Position numbers and translations under genes: made by a program. Source: Tricholoma matsutake (Eukaryota > Basidiomycota > Agaricomycetes > Agaricales > Tricholomataceae). Taken from it: DNA of 64,000 nucleotides. This document shows positions 11,311 through 23,647 of the stretch, one piece after another; the stretch's first letter is position 1; every line of letters begins with the position of its first letter. The notes below the pieces were generated by a model, which saw nothing but the letters and a program-made list of their open reading frames with translations, had not been told where the DNA came from and did not search any database. The DNA lies in assembly GCA_026075535.2 (NCBI GenBank), contig AP026540.1, forward strand, positions 12,214,001-12,278,000, in the 5' to 3' direction.

Positions 11311-14300
11311 AGAGGGATGCCACTCTTGCAAGTGATGCCGCATATTGTACTTCCAGTGCACATCATGGCAGAACTTGCAGTAATGGGGACATTGGTACAA
11401 GGTTTCTGCTTCGGTATCTTCAATGCTGAACTGATCCTGAAATCATATGAGTGAGCACAACTCAAAATGGCTTTCCCACTAACAATGCATAGTTGGCATG
11501 CTCCATTGATACTTGATTGGTCGCAAAATCCACAGGGATACTGCATCGAGACCTGAATGGAAGCTTAATTAGTTGAATGCAAATTAGAAGATGATTGGTA
11601 ACACACTGTTCCGAGGTTCTCGCTGGTCTCTATCACACCTCTTAGTTTATAAAGAATATGTCTACCCATGTGGTTTTGGCGGTCAGGTCCCAAGACTTGA
11701 CGATGACAGATGTTGCACGGCTTGGGGGCATTTCTGGTGGAAGGGGCTGCGATGGCTGTTGTAGAATGATCTATAGTTGTTGTTGCATCTATTGAACATT
11801 GTCAGTATAAATATATAACGAGAAGTTTGTAAAAAAAAAATAGCATACTTATCACTGCTCTGTACAGGAATAATCCATCACGAACTGAGCCAAAGAGTGG
11901 TATTTTTGATAGCGCATCTTCGTTGTCACGAGCCCATTGATGAAGAAGAGACTCGATATCCCACAAGTCTGTTTCCATTATCACCCATGTCTTTTCCATC
12001 ATATTTGGCATTAGACCGGGTGCCAGGTGTAATGTATCAGTCAGAGTTGACATATACTTTGTGGGGGGTAATGGATAGACAAGACGACCATTAACAGGAA
12101 TGCTGAGGTGATAAAGTCAAGTGATTGATGTCGGCTGAGTGGTACGAGACTTGGTGGTGTTGAGCGCGACATAGTTGGAGTTCCAAATCCATGAGGACTC
12201 GGAGGTTGGAACCCCTTGCAGAGAATCGACTCGGAGGCTGACTGGAATGAGGGAAAGAATTTGTCCAGAAACATCATACTTTGAGTCAGGAAGGGCGATC
12301 TCATCAGCTGGTGCATGATCTATACATTGCGACGCAGACTTCAATGACGTGCACTGAAGTACTGCGACACAAACTTGTTTCTGATCAATGCAGACCAGAG
12401 TTGCGTAGAGCGATCCTAGACCAAAAGTACTACTACTCGACGGTGATGTATGACCAGACAACACATTACTAGGCTTGGAACGGTCCCAGCTATCCCCACC
12501 AATTGAAAAGTAGCGAACGTGAAGGAGACGGTCGTGGCTTTTGTTGTAATCAACATCCAATGACGGGTCCATGAAAAGACGTAGAATTGTCTTCTTATGA
12601 CCGGGCTTTCCACCATCCAGCTCCATCCAAGTAGAAGGTGGCTGATCTGTTGTCTCAGAACGGGCCCTCTCCAGCTCAGCCTCAAGCTCAGCCTTCCCAT
12701 CAAAGGACTGGAACGTATACTAGTAGTCCAACTCCGTTTCAATGTCACCTTGCCTCTCCTCAGCTTCTCCCAGTGACCGATCGACCTCTGCTGAAATCCT
12801 GGGATACTTCCCCCCCTTCGGTCTCATCAGGTCAATACCACTCGTTTTCCAGTGCCGAAAGTGCTCGGAAAAGTCAATGGTGTACCCGAGCTTTGTAAGA
12901 ACAGTCTTGGCCTGACGAACACCTTCAGCCCAACATGTTTGGAGATCACATGTGAATGCTCACAACTCGCCCTTCCAGTGCCGACCAGAGAGATGGTCCT
13001 TGTCACGGCTACGTTGCAGCTTCAAACGATCTGGCCGGTGTTCCCAACTTGGAAAATCTTCGAAGATTGAATCAAGGCGTATCGCAGATGCCAACCGGTT
13101 ACAGAGCTCAGCAACGTCGACATTGGGGGAGTGGCCACCAATCATTTGCACCCAACTGAACAAAACTTCAAGGACATCATCACCAAGAAGGCATAAAAAA
13201 ACCTTGTGTTGGGGATCGAGAAGCTTTGTGTGCGCAACTCGAAAAACAGCAGTGCGGACCATGCACTGCAAGTCACCGTAGAGGTGCTGAGGCATGAAAT
13301 CACTCTCATGCTCCAAGAATAGGGCGCAAGCGAGGTGGGTGAACTTGACTAGGCTCATGATCTGTTGTGAGATGGTGAAAGTAGGATCTATGAAAGGCTC
13401 TATGAGAGCGTCAAGCATTTCTCCGAGAAGAGAAAGTGCGTGGTGTGTTTTTTGTTCAGATGGGTCGAAGTCTGAGTTGTCGAGGTTGCGGAGATCAGCA
13501 GTGATACTGAGTAGCTTAATAGCCCTCGGTACATCCTGCACATCTTTCGGGCTGAGGAGAGCATGTATCTGTTCAGAGATTGCAGTGTTAGAATTAAGCA
13601 GTGTATATATCGGATTCTCAGACCAATCTACATCAACCAGATGCTCGAACCACAATGCAAGGAGACTTTTGTTGATGACAACATCACCAATCAGGATACC
13701 CTCGTGTGCACAGAGCAGCTTGCATATGCCTGTAATGAAGTCAGACCAATCTAATAAAAAGAGACTACGTTGACTCGAGACATACATTTGAAGTCGTGTT
13801 TATAATCCAAATCCTGTGTTTCACCACCAGAACCGGTCCATAAGTTCATTCCGGGAAGATTACCAAGGTGGTGAAAGAGAGGATCTCCTGGCGTGAGCTC
13901 ACGAGTCATGCAGTGAACGTATAATGCAGGACGTCGTTTGGGATCACCATCCGAAGCTATCGACCAAATTGGACCGTGGAGTGCCTCTCCACACAGTGAA
14001 ATCCTCCATGCCTGTCAAAGCATCTCGATGATGAGTACAGAGTCCTTGAATGAGCCCCGTTTGCATGTTGGGATCAGCAGTACAGGCCTAGCACCGTAGC
14101 CTTCCTCATCATTATGGGAAAAAGCAGCTATGAAAACTTCCTGCCCAATATGTATTTTACCCTTGCGCACCGCCTGACATACCGCGCGCACCACGGTGAG
14201 ATCAGTTCCCATCTTTACAGATAGCAGTAGCTCTGCTGTGGCATGTTCACAAAGCCCCGCAATCTCATCGGTCATAGTGAGATAGCACAACCGAGCGTCG

Positions 14301-15232
14301 CTCGTGACCTCATCCATGGAAAGGGTTATCCCAATGGTTCTGTGATCTGGCTTGACGTTCGCAAACATGGTCTCGATGTTTGCAAGAATATCCGTCATTT
14401 TGACAGCTCCAACTGTAATACACAAGCGGAACTCTCTGCGGTGCTCGAAAATGGTCTTGCGAGAGGGAAAGGCGAACGGCGAATTGTGAAGTGCATGGAG
14501 AGCTGCACCACCACCGAGCTCATAGATAACAGTCGCAAGCTCGATCTCGAGATCAGAGTAGCTCTGAGGATGGTAGTCTCCAGCAAGTGCCATCCTCATC
14601 TTCTCGTACAGTTGCTCTGTGCTCCAATTACGCCGCTTTGCATTCTTGAAAATGCGATGCAGGCCGGGTATGTCATGAGTGCCGAGTAAATCAAGGAGGT
14701 TTTTCCAAGTTTCTTGGTGAACACAGAGGCGAGAGAGTGATTTGGAGTCATTAAGCTGCTACAAGATGATCAGACATTACACTAATACAGACGTGGGGTT
14801 ACACACCTGAAGAGTTACATCCTGTAGTTCTTGTTGCACCTCTTTCAACTTCTCGTTGTGTTGGATGCTGCTCATAGTCGTATGATCGAGCCTTGTTACA
14901 GGTTTTCGCGCATGATCCTCGATAGCTGTGACAAGTGGCCTCATGCTCTGGCATGCAAGGCATTGGCCAGACGTGGTAGGTGAAATTCCAGAGCAAAGAA
15001 TCGACCAAACGTGAACTATGGAGTGCTGAGACTCGATCCAGATAAGATTGTAGCCTGGAGTGATGCGCAACGCTGGATCGTGCATCGAAAAGGGATAGGT
15101 CATATATGGTGAGCCTAACTCCCATCGGAACGCTGCGCCTTGACATTGCATGGGCAGAGGTGCAGTGGTTGTAATCGGAGGTGGAACTGAAGCATTACTG
15201 TCGATCTCATTGAGAACTCGGTCTGGTTTCAT
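11311..15232 (-). pseudogene. Large C2H2 zinc-finger protein of an uncharacterised agaricomycete family, broken
   Basis: Minus-strand gene starting near 15232 (MKPDRVLNEIDSN). Conserved blocks follow in the family's order: LGTHDIPGLHRIFKNAKRR, LEIELATVIYELGGGAALHA, TIGITLSMDEVTSDARLCYL, WSIASDGDPKRRPALY, LPGMNLWTG, CKLLCAHEGILIGD, QHKVFLCLLGDDVLEVLF, MIGGHSPN, then C-terminal zinc fingers (CNICHRQVLGPDRQNHMGRH, PCGFCDQSSINGACQLC, CKFCHDVHWKYNMRHH). Likely introns are 14760-14807, about 13735-13787 and others towards the 3' end. It is broken by TGA at 14015-14017 and about 12958, a TAG near 12720, a one-base frameshift just before the last finger (about 11390), and the copia insertion. Its function is unknown to me. 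A fixed order of acidic blocks plus DNA-binding fingers would suit a transposase, but that is inference. Confidence 0.7.
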
Positions 15233-17158
15233 GATAGATAGATTAACAATAAGTCAAATGAAATATGGTGCAATGCACCAAGCCCTAATCTACATTTCTG
15301 ATTTCACTCGTGTTGACGGAGGGCACTGGTTGTATGATTGTCCTTCCCATGATTGATGTATTGGTGGCATAATTTACAGAGGACAAGTCGGTGTCCGCTT
15401 GAAGTGTCGACTTTCTCGAGTGGTAGGGTATTGTGAGAAGATAATAGACTATGAACAACTGAACGAGAGGGGGCTGATACATTATCTACAGTATCAAGTG
15501 GCCATGATGGTGTTATGTCGATGTAGTCGCGCCTGGAGTCAAGGAGAACGCGTCGTCGAGAAAGTAGCGCGTCGGGAGGTCAGGGTTCCAAGACTCAGGG
15601 TTTCTTTGTATCAACCATGTCCGTGATCGGCCGATCTGCCACCTCTTGCACAAGCTGATCTCCAGTGCTTCCGTTTTATTTCTTTAGGCTGCAGTCTCGT
15701 CGAGTCGTATACTTTCGCATCATCCACACAGACCACACTTGACCTTCCGTTTCTTCACCAGTTCCCGTGAGTTTGTCTGTGCACCTCTCGCAGGCACATA
15801 CAAAAAATATAGCTGTTGGAGGCTGTTAGTCCTACGAAACCAGGGATCTTAGGCCCTAGGGTGTATGTGAGTGTCGGCTTTGAACTCTTTTCCAATCCAT
15901 CTCAGAACCATTCAATAAGTGAAAGGGATCACTATTAATACTCGACCTTTGAAAGTACGTACTTACTGCTCTCCTTTGACCAGTCGAAAGGACGATATCA
16001 GATCATTTCTGCGATGACCCACTGGCAGTTTTCCACTGTAACGACAGGCGGTTATATCGCCTATCATCTTGATCTCTCTAAACTCCTCTCGTAAGGCCCC
16101 CGGAAGCGGCATGAAGCCCCAACGGTAATTCCCAACATAGTCGTGTGTTCCTTCGTAGTGTGTTTGGAAAATGGGAAGCATTAAGCGAACGTATCAATGC
16201 GTGTGGTCTGTTGTACCACATGTCGGCATAAGTTAGAACAAAGTCTGCTTCCTTCTTCGACAAGTAAAGCGGTCACGGTATTTTTGCAAAGTCGGTTCGC
16301 GCCAAGTCTCAACTTAGCGGATGCGTTACCTGGCGGCCGATGATAGGAAGAGTTTCTTATCACGATATATAGCTTATCAGTAGCTCAACAATTCGATATT
16401 CGTGTTCCTCGATCTCTCGTCATCTGTAACTGCGGGCATCGTTGTAACGGCTGTTCGTCGGTTGTGGCCTAAACTATCAAAACATTGTGGAAGAGGCTCT
16501 CATGGTGCATTTCAGAGGAAAGGAGTAGCGTATATAACGGCTGTTGCAATCGCAAGGCTGTTGAGCAACATTTTCGCTGAGTTTTCCCTTCAATCCATAA
16601 TCGACCAATCAGTGATGTCGCCATATGGCGCGATAAGCCGGGTCCATTGGGGCCGGATAACGCTGGCAGGCGGTGAGGGCTCTGATAGTCGGCAAGGGGA
16701 CGAAAGCGGCGCGGCGGTGCTGATAGCGAAATGTCAGGGGGCCAATTTTCGCCAAACATGAGTCTGCCAATGTTCGCTACATGACCTCAGGGATCATAAA
16801 AAAGGCATGGTAGCTTGTATTCCAGCTCACCATGACTTTACTTGGATATACAATGGTTGAGCTGGTCATCAAAGCCAACGGCGAGCTTGATTGTGCCTTT
16901 GCTTGTCGACATGTGACCACACTTGATTGCCAAACATTGAACAACTAAATCTACCTCGTGAGGACCTCTTATATCGTTCAGATATCGGCTGTAAGCTTCT
17001 TGGCACATCCAGTTCCTTTCGTAATTGGTCACCACAGCAAGTTGCATCCTAGCCTAGCGAGGGGCGACTACAGGTGCGAGTTGAAACTCGATGCGGATGC
17101 ACTATGGAATCTTCCAAGCAGTTCAGTGACCAGTCGTTTGATACGCGCCAGGAGTCTT
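15233..17158. other. Intergenic region, no supported gene
   Basis: Short ORFs occur on both strands but none has recognisable motifs or a consistent set of introns. The most protein-like is a minus-strand stretch at about 15965-16180 (HDYVGNYRWGFMPLPGALRE). I could not join it to neighbouring exons, so I leave it unannotated. Base composition here is already that of the host island (CG dinucleotides frequent). Confidence 0.4.
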
Positions 17159-17279
17159 TTATCATTGGCTCGATAAGTGTTGTGACCGTGTGGGAGGTTT
17201 GGATATTACATCTCCCCAGATCATAGTGAGCGGCTCCATTTTGCTCCGTTGGAATCCGTTCAAGTTTTTGACAGATAAG
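17159..17279. promoter_or_regulatory. GATA-factor site cluster upstream of DUR3
   Basis: Three GATAA(G) cores lie 180-300 bp upstream of the start codon: TTATC at 17159-17163 (minus orientation), GATAAG at 17172-17177 and GATAAG at 17274-17279. Fungal urea-transporter genes are known targets of GATA-type nitrogen regulators of the AreA/Gln3 class. The sites fit nitrogen-repressed expression, but so short a motif also occurs by chance. Confidence 0.4.
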
Positions 17280-17461
17280 ATTAAAAATCTTCTTATATAT
17301 CGGCTTGCAAAAGTTCGTATTGCACAGAGCCTTGCCAAAAGCCGTGACGTTATAATCTTCACCCAAGCGCTCCATATAATCTTCGCGACGCCGCGTTAGC
17401 CCACGAAAAGGGATATATCCTCAAAATATAGCCCCGCGTCTGGCTCACTCAGATTGCCAAC

Positions 17462-19714
17462 ATGAGTTCAAAAACCGTCGCTCCCATCCTCCCCGTAGGT
17501 GTCGGCTATGGCGTCGTTGTAGGAATCGGATTTTTTTTTGCGCTGGTCATGGCGCTTGTTTCTTACGTCCAGGTAAAGGAGTCAGACGACCAGGTTGAAG
17601 GTTCATGGCTGACGGACAGTCTAGAATAGGTATACACAGTACTCTACCAAAGCAAGCGAGGAATTCAACACAGCCAGTCGCAGTATCAAACCCGGCTTGA
17701 TCGCCAGTGGTGTTGTTTCGGCATGGACCTGGGCCGCGACATTGCTGCAGAGCTGCACAGTAGCCTATGAGTATGGGATTTCGGGCCCCTTCTGGGTATG
17801 TTCTTTGAATACACGTGGGGGCGAAGTTTAGCTGACGATTCTTCGCAGTGTGAGTAACACATATTTTTCCTCAATCAAGATGGATAAGTACTAATCGACG
17901 ATGGGGATAGACGCTGCCGGGGCAACCGTCCAAATTTTCATGTTTTCCGCGCTGGCCTGCAAAGTGAAACAGAATGCACCGTATTGTCATACATTTCTAG
18001 AAATCGTCTACCATCGCTATGGCAAGGCCACGCACCTCGTCTTCGTGTTCTTCGCGTTATTGACCAACATACTCGTCGCGAGTCAACTGCTTCTTGGCGG
18101 CAGTGCCGTGGTCACAGCGCTCACAGGCATGAACGTGTACGCCGCTATCTTCCTGATTCCAGTGGGTGTTTGTGTGTATGTGGTACTGGGTGGACTTCGG
18201 GCGACGTTTCTCTGTATGGGACTCTTTAAAATATTTTACCTCATCGCTAACCCATGACAGGTGACTATTCGCATACGATCATCCTGATGATCATCATTCT
18301 GTACTTCATGTTCCAGGTCTACGCAACAAATGAACTCATAGGCTCGCCGTCAAAGATGTACGACCTACTCGTAGCAGCCGCTATCGAGCGTCCCGTCGCA
18401 GGCAACCAGGACGGATCGTACCTAACCCTGAAATCCAACTACGCCCTGATCTTTGGCGTAATTCAGCTGTGTTCCGGGTTGGGAACCGTGTTCCTTGACC
18501 AGGGTTACTGGCAGAGAGCCATTGCAAGTCGACCCACGACTGCCGTCCGAGCATACATCATGGGTGGAATCGCGTGGTTTGCCATCCCCTTCGGGTTTGC
18601 GACTACCCTCGGTCTGGCGGCCGTGGCGCTGACGAGCAATCCCATATACCCGACGTTTCCAAACCAGATGACCTCTTCGCAGGTTCAATCGGGGTTGTCG
18701 GGGCCATTCGCTGCGGCAGCACTGGCTGGTAAAGGTGGTGCTGTTGCGTTGCTGATCACACTCTTCATGGCTGTGACATCGTCATCTTCGGCAGAGCTCA
18801 TTGCTGTCTCATCGATTCTGACATTTGATATCTACAAAATGTACTTCAAGCCGTCTGCCACGCCGCAACAGCTGATATTCGTCTCCCATGTGATGATCTG
18901 TGTGTTCGGCTTCGTCATGGCCGCTTTCGCATGTCTCTGGAATGCTATCGGTATCAACCTCGGCTGGCTGTTTTTGACTATGGGTCTTCTGATCGGAGGC
19001 GCGGTCTTTCCTGCCGCATTAACTGTGACATGGAAAGGCCAGACGAAATATGGAGCGGTCGCTGGGGCCATTGGCGGATCGCTCGCGGGCCTCACTGCCT
19101 GGCTCGTCGAGGCCAAGGTATACTATGGCTCTATCAACATCATCACCACCGCGGGCTCATATCCGACTCTGTCGGGAAATTTGGCCAGTGTCCTGACTGG
19201 ATTGATTTTGACGGTTACAGTATCGTGCATCAAACCGGATGATTTCAACTGGGATATTACGCGTGCCATCAACGCGCCCGAGCTGATCAGCGCTACAGAC
19301 CCCATCTCTGAAGAGAATCAATATGTCAGCGACAAAGAGAAAGACATTGTCCGCGAAAAAGAGAGAGACATTATTCGCGACGAAGAGAAAGAAATGCTCG
19401 AGGACACAGCGCTAATGGACGATCCGCAGAAGTTGCAGAGAACTTTCATGATGGCCGTTATTGTGTCTGCTGTGCTGTCATTCATCATGGACTTCCTCAT
19501 TCCTATCCCGATGTTCTTGAGTCACTACGTGTTCTCTCGACAATTCTTCACGGGATGGGTGGTGATTTCATTTGTCTGGGTGTTCGCGGCCTTCTTTTTG
19601 TGTGGACTACTGCCGATCATCGAGACGAGGAGGTTCTTCAAAATGTTGTTTATGGAGTGGACTGGATTGGCCCGAAAGGATACGGGATCGACTGGTTCGA
19701 TATCAACATACTGA
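17462..19714 (+). CDS. DUR3: DUR3-type urea/H+ symporter (sodium:solute symporter family)
   Basis: Exons 17462-17572, 17640-17795, 17849 (one base), 17911-18213 and 18261-19714 join in frame to 674 codons, the usual DUR3 length. The product is a plasma-membrane importer of urea (and often polyamines) with about 15 membrane segments. Family blocks are clear: [20 protein letters not shown] at the N-terminus, [132 protein letters not shown] long charged cytoplasmic loop (about residues 540-575, rich in EK/DK) precedes the last two helices, as in fungal DUR3. All introns are 47-67 nt with good donors; the fourth intron carries a CGCTAAC branch site. No inactivating change was found. Start chosen because [17 protein letters not shown] matches the family's N-terminus. 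Confidence 0.93.
17849..17849 (+). other. DUR3: Apparent one-nucleotide exon of DUR3
   Basis: After GISGPFW (ending 17795) the family continues YAAGATVQ. The codons GCT GCC GGG are at 17913 onward, preceded by only AC. The T needed for Tyr (TAC) lies alone between two complete introns: 17796-17848 (GTATGT...GCTGACG...GCAG) and 17850-17910 (GTGAGT...TACTAAT...ATAG). Joining 17795 straight to 17911 shifts the frame, and retaining the middle gives an immediate TAA. Confidence 0.7.
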
Positions 19715-21164
19715 GTACATAGAAAGACGACATTGCATCAGATTAGACATAAATTTTATTTCTTATATTCGCCAGTGCTTAAAGAACTAGGTAAGACTTC
19801 AAAAGGTGTAAAAGATGCAGAGAAGGGACTGCAGCGATTTTACATACCTGTGTAATATCAGAATTCACACTAATAGCCTAATAGTACTGTTTTGGCGGGT
19901 TGTCAAACAGAACGGCTATGATGCTATATGGTACAGGTTTGGAAGGGTGCGGTTTAGTACAATGACTCATAGGATAGTACGAGCTGTTGTTTGTTTTCGC
20001 GGTACGCTTCGATGTCTCCCATATAATCGACCATCTCTTGCTCGATGTTGGACCATGCCGCTTAAGCAGTATTTAACGCCCCCGGGCCCTGATTTCGTCC
20101 AAGTCAAAACGAAGAGAATCCATGAACATAAACATGACATACGACACCCGGGCTAAATGATATGGCTTTATTCGTCTTATCAAACTAGGTTGATTGCTAC
20201 GAGGCTAACTTAAGAGCTATACGAGATTAATGCCACGTTCCAACGATCAAAGATTCAAAAACGCCAAACCTACCAAATCTTAGCGCACTTCCCAATGTCA
20301 TAGCCGAAACGCGTAGTAAAATGAAACCAACAAAACGTTGCGTACATGTGCATGATTTACAGTTCCTTCGCAGGTTAAGAAAGGTGGACACTTTAGGAGC
20401 TCTGCCACTGCCAGTAGGGGTGTGGATATCAAGGATTTGTGGAGCAGACGCGGAGGAGGATCGCGTATATCGATGGGAAGAAGATATATAATATCCGATA
20501 GTCTATTTTGATTATCGTGTCAGGATGGTGAAAAGCGCGTGGTAGCGATGTGGACTAACCTCTTGAGATAACACGTCAACAGACAAGGCTAATAGACGAG
20601 CGCTAACCAGCCGACCCTTCTACCGACGGGTCGTGGTCACGGGTGCAGATCTCGTCAGCTTCATCTCCTATAGGACACGCCTTTCATTTGATGCTGGGAT
20701 TTTGATTGTCTTTCTTCTTCATCTCCGTCGGTGGACGACGGACCAGCCATTTGGGGAGAGATAAATAAAAAGCGCAAGGTCATGGCATCGTGACAAAAAG
20801 TAGATTTACAGAGGCCAACTTCAAATTGCAGAAAGTTTGCTTGTGGGCGTTGTGCTATGTAGAGTCTGAGCGTCACGATAAGACATTTTCTTCCTTAACG
20901 CCGCAGTATGAGGCGATAGGGACGTGGGAATCATGACATGCATAGCCTTGTTGCAGACCCAGACCATCGCCAAGCAGGGGAACATATCAATTATTTTAAC
21001 ATTCGCAGAGACGCATACATAAAATATTGCAAGATGGCAGTATAGTACAGAGGTATGAATGGTAATATTACAAAGTTGGGGAATGTAAGAACAGACGTGG
21101 AATCTAAGTCGTGTGAAGGGAAACCATAAAGGCTAAACATACATGAGTGAACAGAACTAAGTTT
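19715..21164. other. Intergenic region between DUR3 and the MARVEL-like gene
   Basis: Contains the 3' ends of two convergent genes. A short minus-strand ORF starting at about 20751 (MAGPSSTDGDEEERQ) has a plausible splice to a second short exon, but no family is recognised and I do not call it. Otherwise nothing is supported. Confidence 0.4.
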
Positions 21165-21943
21165 CTATGCCGTAACGAGTTGTCCTCGGTATCCGTCCCC
21201 GCGCCGTGCTGCGGAAATGCCGCGGATGAGCACGATGATCAGCACAACGGTTACAATGATCCTGCGTTAGCGTAAAATACATTGAGTATCTCCGAAGGGA
21301 TGAAAGAGAAGCAGCGGACATACCAGATCATCCAAGCGAATCCTTCCAGTGCATTTAGTTGTCCACAGTATACGAAAGTTTTCTGTGTGCTGTATAGGAG
21401 GTGTGAGCAAAATGCGGTTCGAGTAGTGAAACGATCACATACGAGCAGTTAAGGCCACCGCTCAACATCGTGGTAATAGAGATGGCCGCCGCTGTCCATA
21501 TGATCCATGTCAAGGACAAACTGCCGCCCAAATTTTGTTCAGCGGGGTAACATATAACCTCAACTGAGCGATACTCACAAGACAAGATGCGACGCAACGC
21601 TTGTCAATATAGAGCCATCCGGAGAGTGAAGAAATAGGATGAGGTAAAATATGCTCCCAACGACTGTCCAGGTTGATGCGAATAGAGTGTAGCGCACACG
21701 GTCACGATTTGTAAAGTTCCGGTAATTGTGATGGGAGTTGTACCGCGAGACTAGCCACGAGGAGATTGCGATCTGCGAAAGCGTAAGTAATGCAAGGGGA
21801 ATGAACAACGAAACGAACCTCGATGATGCTAAAAAGGAGGAGAATTGAAAAGGCAACTGATGAAAAGTTACAATCTAACACTAGAAAGAGAAAGACCTGT
21901 ACATACTGGGGTGACCCCTTCTAACAACAGTATCCATTCCCAT
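21165..21943 (-). CDS. Four-TM MARVEL-like membrane protein
   Basis: Six exons on the minus strand: 21943-21907, 21856-21819, 21772-21579, 21520-21443, 21389-21324 and 21261-21165. They total exactly 510 nt, giving 169 residues. Every junction uses a GT...AG intron of about 44-65 nt, and two contain clear branch-like words. The product has four hydrophobic segments: AFSILLLFSIIEIAISSWLV (about 13-32), LFASTWTVVGSIFYLILFL (about 57-75), VFLSLTWIIWTAAAISITTM (about 94-113) and FAWMIWIIVTVVLIIVLI. Conserved features are SRYNSHHNYRN, the SILTSVASH loop before TM3, and a Cys pair (LNC...YCGQLNALEGFAW) in the last loop. This is the pattern of the MARVEL-domain proteins common in basidiomycetes, which act in membrane apposition and trafficking. 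The precise role is unknown. Convergent with DUR3. Confidence 0.85.
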
Positions 21944-23647
21944 GATTGTGATATTTTTTGTAGTTGCAGAGCGTAGGTATCGTTAATGTAGCAAGGCGTA
22001 AGAGTGGAAAGGGTATTTGTCCATTTCAAATGTTTGGCAACCGCTTTTTATACTTAGGTAAGTGGCACCACTACATAGTGACATCTGGTGACATCATCGC
22101 GTGACCATGATCTCGGATTATAATAATATCCCAATTTAGATCGGTAGTCGAAAGCTTCCAGCATTTTCTAACATACATACCGGAAGCATACATGCATGCT
22201 GTTCTCGTAGCAGCTCGTAGCTCAATCATATTCCCGAGCCTGCGATGATCCTCTTGACAACCACCCTCGCAATGCCAAGGAAACCAACCGAATGCAGTAC
22301 AGGAGTCGTGGAGCAGCGTGGAGCACACTGCTCATCGTTGTCGCGTTGCTTTGGCATAAAACTCTGCTTGCCGTTATCAACCATCCACAGCCTGGTCTCC
22401 ATATAGTTGGATACCTGCTATCGCGCGTGGAGTACGCGAATCGGCTGCCTTTTGTTGCTTTACATCATGTATGCAGGAGGTTGGTTATATTTATCTCACC
22501 ATTCCTGACACATCATGCATCATGCATCATGACCTATAAGTGCTTGAGCCAGCAAGCCGTCTTATAAGCTCCTATGGGCGGCTAAACAGACACGTGCTTA
22601 TAAAGGGTGTGAAACTTGTGTGAAACACTTTAGCCTTGGCGTTATGGAAAACTGAGGGTATCTTTCTGATTCTTGCCATGGTCACCAGCCAATCTACTTC
22701 TTCATCAGTGATCGTCGACAACGCATTGCTAGCTCAGATGAAATCTGCGAAATCATTTCAGCTCAAAAGATGCGAGTCGCCGTAGGCTAGTAACACTTCA
22801 CAATTTGGCTTCACGAACAATTCTAGAACCTAGGTCTGCAAATGTCAAAAATTTAAAAGTCCATGATATAAGATGATAACCGAGTGGAACTAACGGGCAG
22901 ATTAGGAGCAGAACTTACTTCCTTGCACATCATTAGACCCAGCAACTATTGGCCGCCGACTAGTCGGACTAACTGGAACATCCACACAACACGCAGATGA
23001 AGGACCCTTTTCGTTGACGGTACTATATGTACAACATGGCTGCAAGCATGTCGGGTTGCCGAAGCATGTTTTCGGAGTGTGTTGCTAACGTTCACAGAAT
23101 TGCAGGTGGGCCCACTCATTCCTGCCAGTGTACGTGATTCATTCTCTACATGCCGCCAGGCAATTTATCCAGAGACTGTCTGCAATGCAGTCCTCAGGAT
23201 TCTATTGCCTCAACCTTGTGGCTTGGGTTCGGATAGAATTGACATCGCATTAACGAGGGACACACCTGCATGTAATGAAAACCGACCTCGGGTAGAACGA
23301 CTAAGTATCTTCACGCTAGATGATCGATCTCAATCTACACTATCACGTGGCACATTTGGTCGCGTCGCGTCGTGACACAACGTCGTACGATGGTGGAGGA
23401 TCGATGTTCCTGCTTCTCAAGGCTCTTTCTAATGATGTCGGAGCCTTCATTAACTTCGTCGTCAAGTCTTGGTGGCCATACTAGCCGCATCACGACTATA
23501 CAAGATTAAATATAAACCAGCGCTAGGACCTTTCGCCACCCAACATCAACACCATTGTCCCCATCATATATGAATGGTTGATCGGAAATTCTCTATGTTC
23601 TAAACATTTTCCCCCATCTCCGGGATCTCTTAGAACCTGTTATACCA
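21944..23647. other. Intergenic region, no supported gene
   Basis: Divergent promoter space between the MARVEL-like gene (-) and the gene starting at 23648 (+). It contains a short CATCATGCAT repeat near 22508-22530. Several ORFs below 100 codons are present, none with recognisable motifs. Confidence 0.4.

Noticed and set aside
12638..13773. Plus-strand ORFs of 86-159 codons opposite the C2H2 gene
   Set aside because: They overlap conserved minus-strand blocks and show low-quality composition.
15960..16365. Minus-strand ORFs (HDYVGNYRWGFMPLPGALRE and neighbours) as a gene
   Set aside because: Overlapping short frames without recognisable motifs and without a consistent splice model.
18422..19116. 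Antisense ORFs opposite DUR3
   Set aside because: Shadows of a well-supported, CG-rich coding exon.
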